Below, piece after piece: positions 54,005-64,000 of a DNA stretch of 64,000 nt. Below the pieces are notes generated by a model, which saw only the letters and a list, made by a program, of their open reading frames with translations, was not told the DNA's origin and ran no database searches. The position numbers were made by a program, and so were the translations under genes. Where the stretch lies: positions 244,865 through 308,864 of the forward strand of contig NZ_QMBP01000006.1 in the NCBI RefSeq assembly GCF_003289945.1. The letters run 5' to 3'. Numbering within the stretch: position 1 is the first letter of the stretch; each line of letters starts with the position of its first letter. Source of the DNA: Mesorhizobium hawassense. GTDB taxonomy: Bacteria > Pseudomonadota > Alphaproteobacteria > Rhizobiales > Rhizobiaceae.

Positions 54005-54580
54005 CTAACCTCTCTTCCCCATCAGTGTCATGTCGAAGTCGACGACGTTGGAATAGAGCGGCGTACCGACATCCATGCCATAGCGCGACCTGAGCACCTT
54101 GCCGGTGACGTGGAACTTGATGGTCCCGCCCTTCAATCCGCCGAGCTCGGCCGTGAATTTTTCCGGAAACGTCTTGCCGCGCGCCGTCAGCCGGCCGGTC
54201 ACCAGCGCGGTCGTGTCGCCGGTGCGGGTGACGTTGGTCGAGCGGAACTGGATTTCGGGATTGTTGGCGGCATCGAACACCGCGTCGGAGCGCAGGAATG
54301 CATCGATGCGGCCCTGCCCGGTGCCGACGCTCTCGGGATAGATGGTGAGGTCTACCTTGGAGCGGCCGACATCGCCGTTGTCGATGCGGATCGTGCCCTT
54401 GAAGCGGCCGAAAGCGCCGTCGAAGCCGCCGCCGCCGGCCTTGCCGATGGTGAAGCGGATCGAGGAGCCCGACGGGCTGATCGTGTAGCTGCCGGCGGCG
54501 TCGCTGAGCGCCACTGCCGCGTAGACGGGCATGGCAAGGCAAGCGGCAAAAGCCGCCAATCCGAGGATGCGCGCTTTCAT
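54005..54580 (-). CDS. periplasmic YceI family protein
   Basis: A 191-residue product from ATG 54580 (AAGGA ribosome site), with a signal peptide (MKARILGLAAFAACLAMPVYA). The mature lipocalin-like YceI domain shows YTISPSGSSIRFTIG, GRFKGTIRIDNGDVGRSKVDLTIY, FRSTNVTRTGDTT, the TARGKTFPEKF strand and VDFDMTLMGKRG. YceI proteins bind isoprenoid lipids such as polyprenyl quinones. It is next to a cytochrome b561 gene, a pairing seen repeatedly in proteobacteria (cybB/yceI) and consistent with quinone chemistry. Confidence 0.93.
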   Translation of the reverse strand: MKARILGLAAFAACLAMPVYAAVALSDAAGSYTISPSGSSIRFTIGKAGGGGFDGAFGRFKGTIRIDNGDVGRSKVDLTIYPESVGTGQGRIDAFLRSDAVFDAANNPEIQFRSTNVTRTGDTTALVTGRLTARGKTFPEKFTAELGGLKGGTIKFHVTGKVLRSRYGMDVGTPLYSNVVDFDMTLMGKRG

Positions 54581-54649
54581 GAGGATGGTCCTTTTCGTGA
54601 GACAGCGCATTGCCGTCATCTCGCCCCAACAACGATTGCTGGGCCTGTT

Positions 54650-55219
54650 CTATTCCCCGCCTGACGAAGGTGTGATCATGCGCGCAAGCACGCTGTCGCG
54701 CAGCAGGAAATGATGGCGCAGCGCGGCAAGGACATGCAGCGCCACCAGCGCGATGCCGGCATAGGCGAGATACCAATGCGCTGACGTCCAAAAGCTCTCC
54801 GAAGCATCGGACTCGGTCAGCGGCAGATTGGGCATCACGAAGAGATTGAACGGCATGGTCGGGATCTCCAGGGTCGAGACCGAGACCAACGCCCAGCCGG
54901 AGAGCGGCAGCGCGATCTGGAAGGCATAGAGCGCGAAATGCGCCAGCGGCGCTGTTCTGCGCTCCAGCATTCCAACCGATGCCGGCAAGGCCGGTGCCGC
55001 ATTGCGAAGCCGCCAGGCGATGCGCAGGATGATCAGTCCCAGCAGCAGGAAGCCGAAGGATTTGTGCAGCTGGATCAGTTCGAAAGACGTCCGCTGGCTC
55101 GGGGTTCGCATCATGACGTAGCCAAGCACGAACTGACCGATGAAGATGACGCCGATCAGCCAGTGGAGGATGATCATCGCCCAGCCGTATCGGGTGGAGG
55201 TGTTGATGATGGACTGCAT
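54650..55219 (-). CDS. cytochrome b561
   Basis: A 189-residue product from ATG 55219; the ribosome site there is poor and the frame is open to 55297, so the start is uncertain. Four membrane helices carry heme-ligand histidines: MIILHWLIGVIF, LHKSFGFLLLGLI, AHFALYAFQIALPLSGW and SAHWYLAYAGIALVALHVLAALRHH. Type b561 proteins move electrons between quinol and partners in the inner membrane. It is 69 bases upstream of the yceI gene on the same strand. Confidence 0.9.
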   Translation of the reverse strand: MQSIINTSTRYGWAMIILHWLIGVIFIGQFVLGYVMMRTPSQRTSFELIQLHKSFGFLLLGLIILRIAWRLRNAAPALPASVGMLERRTAPLAHFALYAFQIALPLSGWALVSVSTLEIPTMPFNLFVMPNLPLTESDASESFWTSAHWYLAYAGIALVALHVLAALRHHFLLRDSVLARMITPSSGGE

Positions 55220-55289
55220 GGTGAGGCGAACGAAGTAGGCGCTGGCTTTCTTCCGGAGCCTTACCCTCCCCACTAGTGAAGAGGTGGGC

Positions 55290-56180
55290 TTATCCACCCA
55301 CCTTGAAGAAATCCACGAACGCCCGCAATGCCGGCCGCATTTGCCTGCGGCTCGGATAGTAGACGAAGAAGCCCTCGAAAGACGGGCACCAGTCCTCCAG
55401 CGCGCGGATCAGCCTTCCGTCGGCGAGCGGCGCCCGTACGTAGGGCTCGAAGACGAAGGCGAGCCCGGCGCCGTCGGCCGCCGCCTGGGCGATCAGATGG
55501 TCCTCGTCGAGGATCAGCGGCCCTTGCGCGGCAATTTCGATCTCCTCGCCGTCCTTCTCGAATTCCCAGCGGTAAAGCACGCCGCTGGAGAAACGGAAGC
55601 GGATGCAGCGATGATCCGCCAGATCGCGGGGATGGCGAGGTTTCGGCATCGTCGCGAAATAGGACGGCGCGCCGACGACGGCGCCGCGAAGATCGGGGCC
55701 GATGCGCACCGCGATCATGTCGCGCTGCAGGCTCTCGCCGAGCCGCACGCCGGCGTCGAAACCGCCTTCGACCACGTCGGTGAAGCGGTCCTCGATGACG
55801 ATCTCCAGCACGATCTCGGGAAAAGTCGCGGCAAAGGCGCCGAGCCGCGGCGTCAGCGTCAGATGCGCGGCCGTGCGCGGCACGGTCAGCCGCAGATTGC
55901 CGGCCGGCCGGTCGCGCGCCTCGACAGCCGTTTCCAGCGCCAGGTCGATCTCGGACAGCGCCGGCCGCAGCCGCTCCAGCAGCTGCGCGCCCTCCTCGGT
56001 CGGCGCGACGCTGCGCGTGCTGCGCGCCAGCAGCCGCACGCCGAGCCGCGCCTCCAGGCTGGAGACCGCGTGGCTGACCGCCGATGGCGCGATGCCGAGC
56101 TCGCGCGCGGCACCGCGAAAGCTGGCGCATTGGGCGACTGTGGCGAGCACGGCCAGTTGGGAAAGGTTGGTGCGGTTCAT
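55290..56180 (-). CDS. LysR family transcriptional regulator
   Basis: A 296-residue protein. The N-terminal HTH is about 1-60 (LAVLATVAQCASFRGAARELGIAPSAVSHAVSSLEARLGVRLL), followed by the linker helix and a two-lobed effector domain (about 90-290). The signature FDAGVRLGESLQRDMIAV places it near the CrgA/DsdC-like group that often controls oxidoreductases. It is divergent from the aldo/keto reductase with 96 bases between starts, so that gene is the likely target. Confidence 0.93.
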   Translation of the reverse strand: MNRTNLSQLAVLATVAQCASFRGAARELGIAPSAVSHAVSSLEARLGVRLLARSTRSVAPTEEGAQLLERLRPALSEIDLALETAVEARDRPAGNLRLTVPRTAAHLTLTPRLGAFAATFPEIVLEIVIEDRFTDVVEGGFDAGVRLGESLQRDMIAVRIGPDLRGAVVGAPSYFATMPKPRHPRDLADHRCIRFRFSSGVLYRWEFEKDGEEIEIAAQGPLILDEDHLIAQAAADGAGLAFVFEPYVRAPLADGRLIRALEDWCPSFEGFFVYYPSRRQMRPALRAFVDFFKVGG

Positions 56181-56276
56181 TGTTCTATTTTATAGAGCAA
56201 GCCGTACAAAAGTGCCAGAATTATCGAACGCGTTGCAAGGCACTATCTCATCGCCATCGCAACAAGGAGATGCGCC

Positions 56277-57272
<996 letters not shown>

Positions 57273-57329
57273 GCGACCGCAAGGAAAAGAGGCGCTTCGG
57301 CGCCCTTTTTATTGAGACGTTGGCGCGAG

Positions 57330-57489
57330 GCACCCCCCTCTGGCCTGCCGGCCATCTCCCCCGCAAGGGGGGAGATCAGATGTCGCCACGGCTTTCGCCA
57401 ATCACCAACGCTGCAAGAAGGGGTGCGCCGACGAAACTGCCAATCTCCCCCCTTGCGGGGGAGATGCCCGGCAGGGCAGAGGGGGGTGC
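57330..57489. repeat. long inverted repeat, family G (47-base arms)
   Basis: Left arm 57330-57376 and right arm 57443-57489 are near-perfect reverse complements separated by 66 bases. Each arm has its own hairpin (ATCTCCCCC...GGGGGGAGAT). It sits between the convergent reductase and nucleotidyltransferase genes and could form a cruciform or act as a strong transcription stop. Confidence 0.85.
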
Positions 57490-57538
57490 TGTCCCGCCGA
57501 CATTAGGCTCCTTATCGCTTTGGCCATGGGGTAAGAGC

Positions 57539-58141
57539 CTACCAGGCCATCACCTCAATCTCCGACCAATACTCCTTGGCACGCGCGCCCTTCGCCTCAT
57601 GCGTCCGCTGATTGTCCAGCACCCTGTTCGGCGTAATCCGAAACGAAAAAACATCGTCCAGCCCGAACGGCGCCACCAGTTCCAGCGCTCCGTCCCGTCC
57701 GAACCGCACCCCGACCGCATGCGCCTTCGACGCAAAATAGCTCACCGACTCGCTGGCGCTGGCATAGCGCGGGCACTCCTGCCCGAACTTCACCGGATAC
57801 CACAAATGCACCCGCGCCTGGTTGCGCACCTCGACCGGCAGCGGCAAGCCCTCGAAATGCGCCGCCGCCCGGCGGATCACCGCATCCTCGGCCTCGTAGG
57901 AAAGGTCGGCATCATCGAAGTAGAAAAGGTCGACATCCTTGATGCCGTAGCCCGGCGGCTTGTTGGTCAGATGGTTCCAGACGCTGTTGTAGAGCGCGCC
58001 CGAAACCACCAGCCAGTCCGGTAACGCAAGTTCCCGCACCCGCGCCAGCGTCTCGGCCAGCAGCGGGTCGGACGCGACGATCCCTAGGAATGCCGCGCGC
58101 TGTTCTTCGAAGGGAAGGCCGGAATAGCGCAGATGGCTCAT
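57539..58141 (-). CDS. nucleotidyltransferase family protein (DUF925-like)
   Basis: A 200-residue protein. The conserved nucleotidyltransferase-like segment reads WLVVSGALYNSVWNHLTNKPP then GIKDVDLFYFDDADLSYEAED, with two Asp residues suited to metal binding. The C-terminal part contains PFGLDDVFSFRITPNRVLDN. Family members are widespread in proteobacteria with no known substrate. Confidence 0.87.
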   Translation of the reverse strand: MSHLRYSGLPFEEQRAAFLGIVASDPLLAETLARVRELALPDWLVVSGALYNSVWNHLTNKPPGYGIKDVDLFYFDDADLSYEAEDAVIRRAAAHFEGLPLPVEVRNQARVHLWYPVKFGQECPRYASASESVSYFASKAHAVGVRFGRDGALELVAPFGLDDVFSFRITPNRVLDNQRTHEAKGARAKEYWSEIEVMAW

Positions 58142-58181
58142 CGCCCTTTGGAGGACGATTCGCCATCACCGCGCAATGGGC

Positions 58182-58768
58182 TCAGCGTTTGTACATCACG
58201 TCGGTGCGGATGACATATTTGCGGCCCGACAACACCTGGTCGCCGCGATGCTCGATCGGGTGATAGAAAACCAAGGCCATGCCTGTGCGGGGCTTCACCA
58301 CGAGGCTGTTGCCCTCATAGCCGGGCAGCGTGCCGCGAAATGACGTGCCGCCGCCCTCGAAATCATCAGAGAGATAGATCATGAAGGTGAACTGGCTATG
58401 CTCGTCGGCGGTGCGTACGAAAGTGCCGTCATGGTGCCAGTCGAATTTCTGGCCGGGTCCGTAGCGATAGAAGCGGAAGCGCTCGTTGAAGCCCTTGAGC
58501 CGCCATTCGCCGATGCCGCGATAGAGCAGCCCCCGCGCCCGGGCGAAGAACAGGTCGGCAAGATCCTCGTCATCGAAAATGACACGGTCGTTGTTGCGCA
58601 GGTCCTTCATCAGCAGCGCATTGCCGCCGCTATTGACGCGGCCTCCTCGAATCCGCGCCTTTCGCTGTCGCGGATCAAGTCGGCGCATTCCTGGTCGTTC
58701 AGGAAGCCGTCGATGGTTCCGATATGCGTCGCCAGCCAATTGATTGTCAGCTTTTCAGTCGCGGACAT
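58182..58768 (-). pseudogene. 2OG-Fe(II) oxygenase, frameshifted
   Basis: The N-terminal part is encoded in one frame from ATG 58768 (MSATEKLTINWLATHIG...DQECADLIRDSERRGFEEA). The rest is in another frame from about 58640 (VNSGGNALLMKDLRNNDRVI...). A single-base change at about 58635-58645 would rejoin them. The second part is a complete double-stranded beta helix with Fe ligands in WHHDGTF and PIEHRGD, and the 2-oxoglutarate Arg in VIRTDV. Either a real inactivating frameshift or a sequencing error. Confidence 0.8.
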
Positions 58769-58798
58769 TTGGGTACCTGCGTCGGAAACGTGCCGCGC

Positions 58799-61207
58799 CT
58801 AAGCGCGCAGCACGCCGCCCGTCTGCTTGTTGACGTTCTCGACGATGCGCTTGGCCAGCGCCTCGAAATCCTCGTCGGTCAGCGTCTTTTCGACCGGCTG
58901 GATCGAGACCTCGATGGCGATCGACTTCTTGGCCGTGCCCAGCGACGCGCCCTCGAAGACGTCGAACACCGAAACGCCGGTGACCAGCTTCTTGTCGGCC
59001 GCGAGCGCTGCCCGCACCAGCGTGCCGGCCTCGACCGACCGGTCGACGACGAAGGCGAAATCGCGCTTCACCGCCTGGAAGGGCGAGAGCTCCAGCTTCG
59101 GCTTGGTGCGCGTCGGCTTGGCCTTCGGCTCCGGCACGGCGTCGACGAAAACCTCGAAGCCGCAGATCGGCCCGGAGACGTCGAGCCCGTCCAGCGTCTT
59201 CGGGTGGAATTCGCCGAAGGTGCCGAGCACGGTCTTCGGGCCGAGCTTGATCGTGCCGGAACGTCCCGGATGATACCAGGCCGGGCCGCCGGGCTCGATC
59301 TGCAGCCGGTCGACCGGCGCGCCGCAGGCTTCGAGCGCCGCGATCGCGTCGGCCTTGGCGTCGAACACGCCGACCGGCCCGGCATTGCCGGCCCAGCTGC
59401 GGCCCGCACCGTCGAGCTTGGCAGTGCCGCGCCGCACACCGGCGGCGACGCGCCGCTGCTGGTCGGCGCCGTCGCCCTCATAGGTGCTGGAAACCTCGAA
59501 CAGCGCCACGTCGCCGATACCCTTGTCGGCATTGCGCTGCGCGGCCGCGATCAGCCCGGGCAGCAGCGAGGGCCGCATGTCGGACATGTCGGCGGCGATC
59601 GGATTGGCGAGCTTCAGCGCCGTCTGGCCGCCGCCGAACAGTTCGGCGTGCCTGGCCGGGATGAATGACCAGGTGACGGCCTCCATCATGCCGCGCACGG
59701 CGAGCGCGCGCTTGGCGGCGCGGGTGCGGATCTGCAGCACAGTCAGGATCCTGCCATTGACCGCGTCATGCGAGGTCAGCGGCTGGGCCAAGATGTTGTC
59801 GACGCCGTGGATGCGCATCACCTCCTCAACCAGGTCGGCCTTGCCGTCGACATCCGGTCGCCAGGACGGCACTTTCACCTTGACGACGTCGCCCGGGCCC
59901 TGCGGCTCGAAGCCGAGACGGGTCAGGATATCGAGAGCTTCTTCTCTAGGCACCTCGATGCCGGTCAGCCGCTTCACTTCCGACAGCGGGAAAGAGACGA
60001 CCTTCGGCTTGTGGCCGGCATAGCCGGCAACCTCGATCTCCGACGGCGTGCCGCCGCAGAAATCGAGGACCAGCTTGGTCGCCAGCTCGACGCCCGGCAC
60101 CATGAATTCCGGGTCGACGCCGCGCTCGAAGCGGTAGCGCGCATCAGTGATGATGCCGAGCGTGCGGCCGGTTCGCGCCGTGGTGATCGGATCCCAGAGC
60201 GCGGATTCGATCAGCACGTCGGTAGTGTTCTCGTCGCAGCCCGAATGCTCGCCGCCCATGATGCCGGCGATCGACTCGACGCCGTTGTCGTCGGCGATGA
60301 CGCACATTTCCGGCGTCAGCGTGTATTCGCGGCCGTCGAGCGCCAGCACCTTTTCGCCGTCCCTGGCGCGGCGCACGACGAGGTTGCCGGCGACCTTCAT
60401 GGCGTCGAAGACATGCAGCGGCCGGCCACGGTCGAAGGTGACGTAGTTGGTGATGTCGACCAGCGCGCTGATCGGACGCAAGCCGATGGCGATCAGCCGC
60501 TGCTGCAGCCATTTCGGCGACGGGCCGTTCTTGACGCCCTTCACCAGCCTGAGCGCGAAGCCCGGGCAAAGCTCCGGCGCCTCGATCGTGACCTTGAGCG
60601 GGCACAGACCTTCGCCGGCATGCGGCATGATCGCGCCGCCGGTGAGCCGGCCGAGCCCGCTTGCGGCGAGATCGCGCGCGATGCCGTAGACGCTGGTCGC
60701 GTCTGGGCGGTTCGGCGTCAGATTGATCTCGATCACCGGATCGTCGAGATGCGCGTAGGCCGCGAAGCTGGTGCCGACCGGCGCGTCCTGCGGCAAATCG
60801 ATGATGCCGTTGTGCTCGTCGGAGATTTCCAGCTCGCGCTCCGAGCACATCATGCCGTGGCTCTCGACGCCGCGGATCTTGCCGACCGACAGCGTCACGT
60901 CGATGCCGGGGACATAGGTGCCGGGCGCCGCGAAGGCGCCGACCAGGCCGGCGCGGGCGTTCGGCGCGCCGCACACCACCTGCACCGGCGGCTTGCCGTT
61001 ACCGGTGTCGACGGTCAGCACCCTTAGCCTGTCGGCATCGGGATGCTGCACCGCCGTCAGCACCTTGGCGATGACGAAGGGTTTCAGGCCGGCCTTGTCG
61101 TCGACATGTTCGACTTCGAGGCCGATGGCGGTCAGCCGCTCGACGATCTCGGCAAGCGAGGCGTCGGTCTCGAGGTGGTCCTTGAGCCAGGAGAGGGTGA
61201 ATTTCAT
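58799..61207 (-). CDS. pheT: phenylalanine-tRNA ligase beta subunit
   Basis: An 802-residue protein starting [21 protein letters not shown] at ATG 61207; the frame is open further but that is read-through of the neighbour. Domains in order: N-terminal B1, the OB-fold tRNA-binding domain (about 40-150, [17 protein letters not shown]), B3/B4 editing region, B5, the catalytic-like core and the C-terminal anticodon-binding FDX-ACB (about 710-800). It pairs with PheS to charge tRNA-Phe. Its ATG overlaps the stop of the GFA-family gene. Confidence 0.97.
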   Translation of the reverse strand: MKFTLSWLKDHLETDASLAEIVERLTAIGLEVEHVDDKAGLKPFVIAKVLTAVQHPDADRLRVLTVDTGNGKPPVQVVCGAPNARAGLVGAFAAPGTYVPGIDVTLSVGKIRGVESHGMMCSERELEISDEHNGIIDLPQDAPVGTSFAAYAHLDDPVIEINLTPNRPDATSVYGIARDLAASGLGRLTGGAIMPHAGEGLCPLKVTIEAPELCPGFALRLVKGVKNGPSPKWLQQRLIAIGLRPISALVDITNYVTFDRGRPLHVFDAMKVAGNLVVRRARDGEKVLALDGREYTLTPEMCVIADDNGVESIAGIMGGEHSGCDENTTDVLIESALWDPITTARTGRTLGIITDARYRFERGVDPEFMVPGVELATKLVLDFCGGTPSEIEVAGYAGHKPKVVSFPLSEVKRLTGIEVPREEALDILTRLGFEPQGPGDVVKVKVPSWRPDVDGKADLVEEVMRIHGVDNILAQPLTSHDAVNGRILTVLQIRTRAAKRALAVRGMMEAVTWSFIPARHAELFGGGQTALKLANPIAADMSDMRPSLLPGLIAAAQRNADKGIGDVALFEVSSTYEGDGADQQRRVAAGVRRGTAKLDGAGRSWAGNAGPVGVFDAKADAIAALEACGAPVDRLQIEPGGPAWYHPGRSGTIKLGPKTVLGTFGEFHPKTLDGLDVSGPICGFEVFVDAVPEPKAKPTRTKPKLELSPFQAVKRDFAFVVDRSVEAGTLVRAALAADKKLVTGVSVFDVFEGASLGTAKKSIAIEVSIQPVEKTLTDEDFEALAKRIVENVNKQTGGVLRA

Positions 61208-61656
61208 GACTGTGTTCCGTCGGATCTTTGTTCTTCGGGTGTTTGTTCGCCGGGTCTGGGCACGCTGGTCTTCAACTCGCGCGGCAATGCGTCTGGCATA
61301 TGCAGGAAGGGCAGTTGCTCGCGCACATGCGCATGCACGGTCGGCCTGAAATAGGCCGGCATGTCCATGGCGCCGAGCATGAAATAGATCTGGTTGTCGA
61401 GCCGCTTGTCGGTATAGGCGATCGGCGAGCCGCAGATGCCGCAGAACGTGCGCTCCACGGGGCCGTTGCGGTAGCTTTTCAGCGACTTGCCGTTGAACGC
61501 GACCTGATCGGCCAGGAAGCCGACAAAGGCCGACACCGGCGCGCCGCTGGCGCGCCGGCAGTCGCCGCAATGGCAATAGCTGATGTGATGCGGCTCGGCC
61601 GAGGCCTCGAACCGCACCGCGCCGCAGCGGCAGCCGCCGCTGTGGGGAGCAGTCAT
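61204..61656 (-). CDS. GFA family protein inserted between pheS and pheT
   Basis: A 150-residue protein with the zinc-binding cysteines of the glutathione-dependent formaldehyde-activating (GFA/CENP-V) fold: [25 protein letters not shown] and [12 protein letters not shown]. Both ends overlap by four bases: its ATG with the pheS stop, its stop with the pheT ATG. So pheS, this gene and pheT are one translationally coupled unit. The role of this gene in that place is unknown; family members are often misnamed as formaldehyde enzymes. Confidence 0.92.
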   Translation of the reverse strand: MTAPHSGGCRCGAVRFEASAEPHHISYCHCGDCRRASGAPVSAFVGFLADQVAFNGKSLKSYRNGPVERTFCGICGSPIAYTDKRLDNQIYFMLGAMDMPAYFRPTVHAHVREQLPFLHMPDALPRELKTSVPRPGEQTPEEQRSDGTQS

Positions 61657-62756
61657 GTCGACAGTCCTCCGAACAGCGTCGGCAGGTCGAGCGGCCGGAA
61701 ACCGTAATGCGACAGCCAGCGCACGTCGGCATCGAAAAAGGCGCGCAAATCCGGCATGCCGTATTTCAGCATGGCGATGCGGTCGATGCCCATGCCCCAG
61801 GCAAAGCCCTGATATTCGTCGGGGTCGAGCCCGCCTGCGCGCAGCACGTTCGGGTGCACCATGCCGCAGCCGAGAATCTCCATCCAGTCGGAGCCTTCGC
61901 CGAAGCGCACCTCGCCCGGACGCGAGCGGTCGCACTGGATGTCGACCTCGAGGCTGGGCTCGGTGAACGGGAAGAAGGACGGCCGGAAGCGCATCTTGAC
62001 CGACGGCACCTCGAAGAAGGCCTTGCAGAACTCCTCCAGCACCCACTTCATGTTGGCGACGTTGGCCGACTTGTCGACCACCAGCCCCTCGACCTGATGG
62101 AACATCGGCGAGTGCGTGGCGTCGGAATCCTGCCGGTAGGTCTTGCCGGGGATGACGATGCGGATCGGCGGCTTCTGCCCCTCCATGGTGCGGATCTGGA
62201 CCGGCGAGGTGTGCGTGCGCAACAACTTGCGCTCGCCCTTCTCGTCCGGCTGGAAGAAGAAGGTGTCGTGCATCTCGCGCGCCGGGTGTCCTTCGGGGAA
62301 ATTCAGCGCGGTGAAGTTGTAGTAATCGGTCTCGATATCCGGACCTTCGGCGATCGAGAAGCCGAGGTCGCCAAAGATCGCCGCGATCTCGTCGATCACC
62401 TGGCTGATCGGATGGATGCGGCCGCGCTCGGCCGGCGACTGGCGAACGGGAAGCGTGACGTCGACCTTCTCGGCTTCGAGCCGGGCGGCGATCGCCACGT
62501 CCTTCAGCTCCGCCTTGCGCGCGGTGAGCGCTTCGGTGACGCGGTTCTTCAGGCCGTTGATCGCCGGGCCCTTCACCTGGCGCTCCTCGGCGGTCATGGC
62601 GCCCAGCGTCTTCAGCATTTCGGAGACCGAGCCCTTCTTGCCCAGCGCCGAGACGCGCACCGCCTCGATCGCCTGCTCGTCGGCGGCGGCCGCGATTTCG
62701 GCCAGAAGGGAATTTTCAAGTGTATCCAAGCCGGTAGTTGCGTCGTTCACGGTCAA
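61653..62756 (-). CDS. pheS: phenylalanine-tRNA ligase alpha subunit
   Basis: A 367-residue class II synthetase catalytic subunit. The N-terminal coiled coil is about 10-90; motif 2 is around [12 protein letters not shown] and motif 3 around [13 protein letters not shown]. Also visible: [10 protein letters not shown] and the [10 protein letters not shown] segment. The first codon of the frame is TTG at 62756 (MTVNDATTG); GTG at 62750 is an alternative. The product forms the alpha2beta2 enzyme with PheT. A terminator-like hairpin upstream separates it from rplT. Confidence 0.96.
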   Translation of the reverse strand: MTVNDATTGLDTLENSLLAEIAAAADEQAIEAVRVSALGKKGSVSEMLKTLGAMTAEERQVKGPAINGLKNRVTEALTARKAELKDVAIAARLEAEKVDVTLPVRQSPAERGRIHPISQVIDEIAAIFGDLGFSIAEGPDIETDYYNFTALNFPEGHPAREMHDTFFFQPDEKGERKLLRTHTSPVQIRTMEGQKPPIRIVIPGKTYRQDSDATHSPMFHQVEGLVVDKSANVANMKWVLEEFCKAFFEVPSVKMRFRPSFFPFTEPSLEVDIQCDRSRPGEVRFGEGSDWMEILGCGMVHPNVLRAGGLDPDEYQGFAWGMGIDRIAMLKYGMPDLRAFFDADVRWLSHYGFRPLDLPTLFGGLST

Positions 62757-62822
62757 ACTCGCTTCGTTGGAAATCAGCCTCGAAGGTGACGGTCACGTTC
62801 AAGCCGATTTTTCAGGCATAAG

Positions 62823-62854
62823 AAAAACCCGCGCCAGCCGTGCCAGCGCGGGTT
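62823..62854 (-). terminator. terminator or attenuator between rplT and pheS
   Basis: A 9-base-pair stem (AACCCGCGC / GCGCGGGTT, 62826-62854) with an 11-base loop, followed on the minus strand by a T-run. It is a classic intrinsic terminator, 38 bases past rplT and about 65 bases before pheS. As a terminator it ends the rpmI-rplT message; as an attenuator it would control pheST. Confidence 0.8.
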
Positions 62855-62892
62855 CCCCAAATCAGTACTAGAAATGCTTGGGAAGCGCTGGC

Positions 62893-63294
62893 TTAGGCGA
62901 CAGCGCTCTCAAAAGCATTCGGCGTGGTGTTCTTCAGATATTCGAGCGCGACCTTGGCCTTGGCGACCAGCGCGGCGAAAGCCTGCGGCTCGTGGATGGC
63001 CATGTCGGAAAGGACCTTGCGGTCGATCTCGATGCCGGCCTTGTTGAGACCGTCGATGAAGCGGCCATAGGTCAGGCCGTGCTCGTGGGTCGCCGCGTTG
63101 ATGCGCTGGATCCACAGCGCGCGGAACGAGCGCTTGCGGTTCTTGCGGTCGCGGTAGGCGTACTGCAGCGACTTCTCCACCGCCTGCTTGGCGATGCGGA
63201 TGGTGTTCTTGCGACGGCCGTAGAAGCCCTTGGCGGCTTTCAGGACCTTCTTGTGCTTGGCGTGGGCGGTAACGCCTCTCTTTACGCGTGCCAT
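62893..63294 (-). CDS. rplT: 50S ribosomal protein L20
   Basis: A 133-residue bL20. It starts [30 protein letters not shown] and has the [16 protein letters not shown] segment that binds 23S rRNA. It follows rpmI by 37 bases. In many bacteria L20 represses its own operon by binding the leader; no clear L20-site mimic was recognised here. Confidence 0.97.
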   Translation of the reverse strand: MARVKRGVTAHAKHKKVLKAAKGFYGRRKNTIRIAKQAVEKSLQYAYRDRKNRKRSFRALWIQRINAATHEHGLTYGRFIDGLNKAGIEIDRKVLSDMAIHEPQAFAALVAKAKVALEYLKNTTPNAFESAVA

Positions 63295-63331
63295 GTCATG
63301 ATCTCCTTAAAACGTTGTCCGAGCCGAGGGA

Positions 63332-63535
63332 TTAGAGGCCGTTCGGCAGAAAATTCTTGATGACCTTCTTGCCGTCAGGTTCAGCCAGAACCATCGTGCC
63401 GCGAGCATCGCGAATGAACTTGTTGGAACGCTTGATCATGCCGTGGCGCTTGCCGGCGGCAGCCGACAGCACCTTGCCGGTGGCAGTAATCTTGAACCGC
63501 TTCTTGGCGGCCGATTTGGTCTTCATCTTGGGCAT
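63332..63535 (-). CDS. rpmI: 50S ribosomal protein L35
   Basis: A 67-residue bL35 from ATG 63535 with a GGAG ribosome site. It reads [20 protein letters not shown] at the start and ends LPNGL, with the [13 protein letters not shown] basic core. infC, which often precedes rpmI, is not seen; the region upstream is noncoding and then an IS end. Confidence 0.96.
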   Translation of the reverse strand: MPKMKTKSAAKKRFKITATGKVLSAAAGKRHGMIKRSNKFIRDARGTMVLAEPDGKKVIKNFLPNGL

Positions 63536-63612
63536 TTTGCTACTCCGTATTGGTGGCGCACCATCGCGCTTCTTGTTCGCTTCGGGCCGACCAAAGCCCG
63601 AAAAGCAAATGA

Positions 63613-63642
63613 AACCGCCACGGCATGCCCTGCCGGGCGGTT
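63613..63642. terminator. hairpin upstream of rpmI
   Basis: A 7-base-pair stem AACCGCC / GGCGGTT with a GC-rich 16-base loop. On the plus strand it is followed by TT-rich sequence. It could be a terminator of whatever once lay on the plus strand, or part of the rpmI leader on the minus strand. Confidence 0.5.
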
Positions 63643-63711
63643 TTCTTGGAACGGCGGTCCTATAGATCAAAGATGGCCAGCGCGCAACACCTCAGCCTAT
63701 GCGTGTCGTAA

Positions 63712-63753
63712 GCACATGAGTTGTCCGGGTTAGGTAGCACACGAGTTGTCCGG
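63712..63753. repeat. two 17-base direct repeats at the end of an insertion sequence
   Basis: GCACATGAGTTGTCCGG (63712-63728) and GCACACGAGTTGTCCGG (63737-63753) differ at one base. They lie just outside the transposase gene and probably are transposase-binding sites at the left end of the element. Confidence 0.65.
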
Positions 63754-63781
63754 TTTTATCGCCAGCGAATGGAGACTGGGG

Positions 63782-64000
63782 ATGGGACGGACAGCATGGC
63801 TACAGGACCGGAGAATGCAGAAGTTTCGGGACGTTTTAAGCCGCTGGAATGGCGGCGATCTTTCGATGCTGGAGGCTGGTGAGCTACTGGGCATGTCGGA
63901 ACGGCAATTTCGGCGTTATCGCGACCGCTACGAAGAGGCTGGGGAGGATGGCTTAAGGGACCGGCGTTTGGGCAAGCTTTCGACGCGTCGGGTGCCTGCG
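63782..64000 (+). mobile_element. ISNCY-type transposase, N-terminal part (runs off the window)
   Basis: 73 codons are visible from ATG 63782 and the frame is open at the window end. The product begins MGRTAWLQDRRMQKFRDVLSRW and shows an HTH typical of these transposases (LSMLEAGELLGMSERQFRRYRDRYEE), then DGLRDRRLGKLSTRRVP. I recognise this as the N terminus of ISNCY-group transposases related to the IS481-like integrase fold; the catalytic DDE part lies beyond the window. Whether the element is intact cannot be judged. Confidence 0.85.

Noticed and set aside
58799..61732. Extended PheT start giving 977 residues
   Set aside because: The first 175 codons are the GFA gene in another frame. PheT proper begins MKFTLSWL at 61207.

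Overview
The window is GC-rich, densely coded DNA that reads as the chromosome of an alphaproteobacterium of the Rhizobiales, most likely Mesorhizobium or a close relative. The basis is the protein families, an ancestral rpmH-rnpA-yidC / engB / argB gene order on one strand, and several families of short palindromic intergenic repeats that I associate with that genus. No species can be named from sequence alone. The window opens inside a GMC oxidoreductase gene and closes inside an ISNCY-type transposase.

Layout. 0-6 kb: GMC oxidoreductase (partial), a small membrane protein, a MarR regulator, phenylalanine hydroxylase with a divergent Lrp regulator, a BchE-like B12/radical-SAM protein, argB. 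6-18 kb: amidase; an ECF sigma / RskA anti-sigma / FAS1 protein / Tat-exported MsrB group; an EmrAB efflux pump with a divergent TetR repressor and two operators; a soluble FtsK-type translocase. 17-25 kb: engB coupled to a Vat-like acetyltransferase, a secreted protein, a second EmrAB pump next to a MarR remnant, then yidC, rnpA and rpmH (rpmH is only 44 codons). 25-30 kb: orphan histidine kinase, tRNA-Arg(ACG), alpha/beta hydrolase with a divergent TetR, AraC regulator, DHFR-like protein.

30-49 kb is the most unusual part. It holds a ClpS-domain/AAA+ fusion protein. Divergent from it is an operon of an NrtR-like Nudix regulator, an unanchored SPFH protein and an NAD-kinase-like protein, with a promoter covered by an inverted repeat. 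Next is a tightly overlapping XRE-hyfBCEFG(-hyfI) operon whose large subunit lacks the Ni-binding cysteines, i.e. an energy-converting hydrogenase-related (Ehr-like) complex. Last is an operon of a Pls/PosA-type membrane NRPS, a GNAT acetyltransferase and a phosphopantetheinyl transferase.

49-64 kb: an ECF sigma factor with a C-terminal SnoaL-like domain, small ABM-like and VOC proteins, oxidoreductases, YceI and cytochrome b561, LysR with an aldo/keto reductase, a nucleotidyltransferase, a frameshifted 2OG-Fe(II) oxygenase, then the translation operon rpmI-rplT / pheS-gfa-pheT, where a GFA-family gene sits between pheS and pheT with 4-base overlaps. An IS end lies just upstream of rpmI.

All functional calls come from reading translated sequence and motifs; no database search was run.
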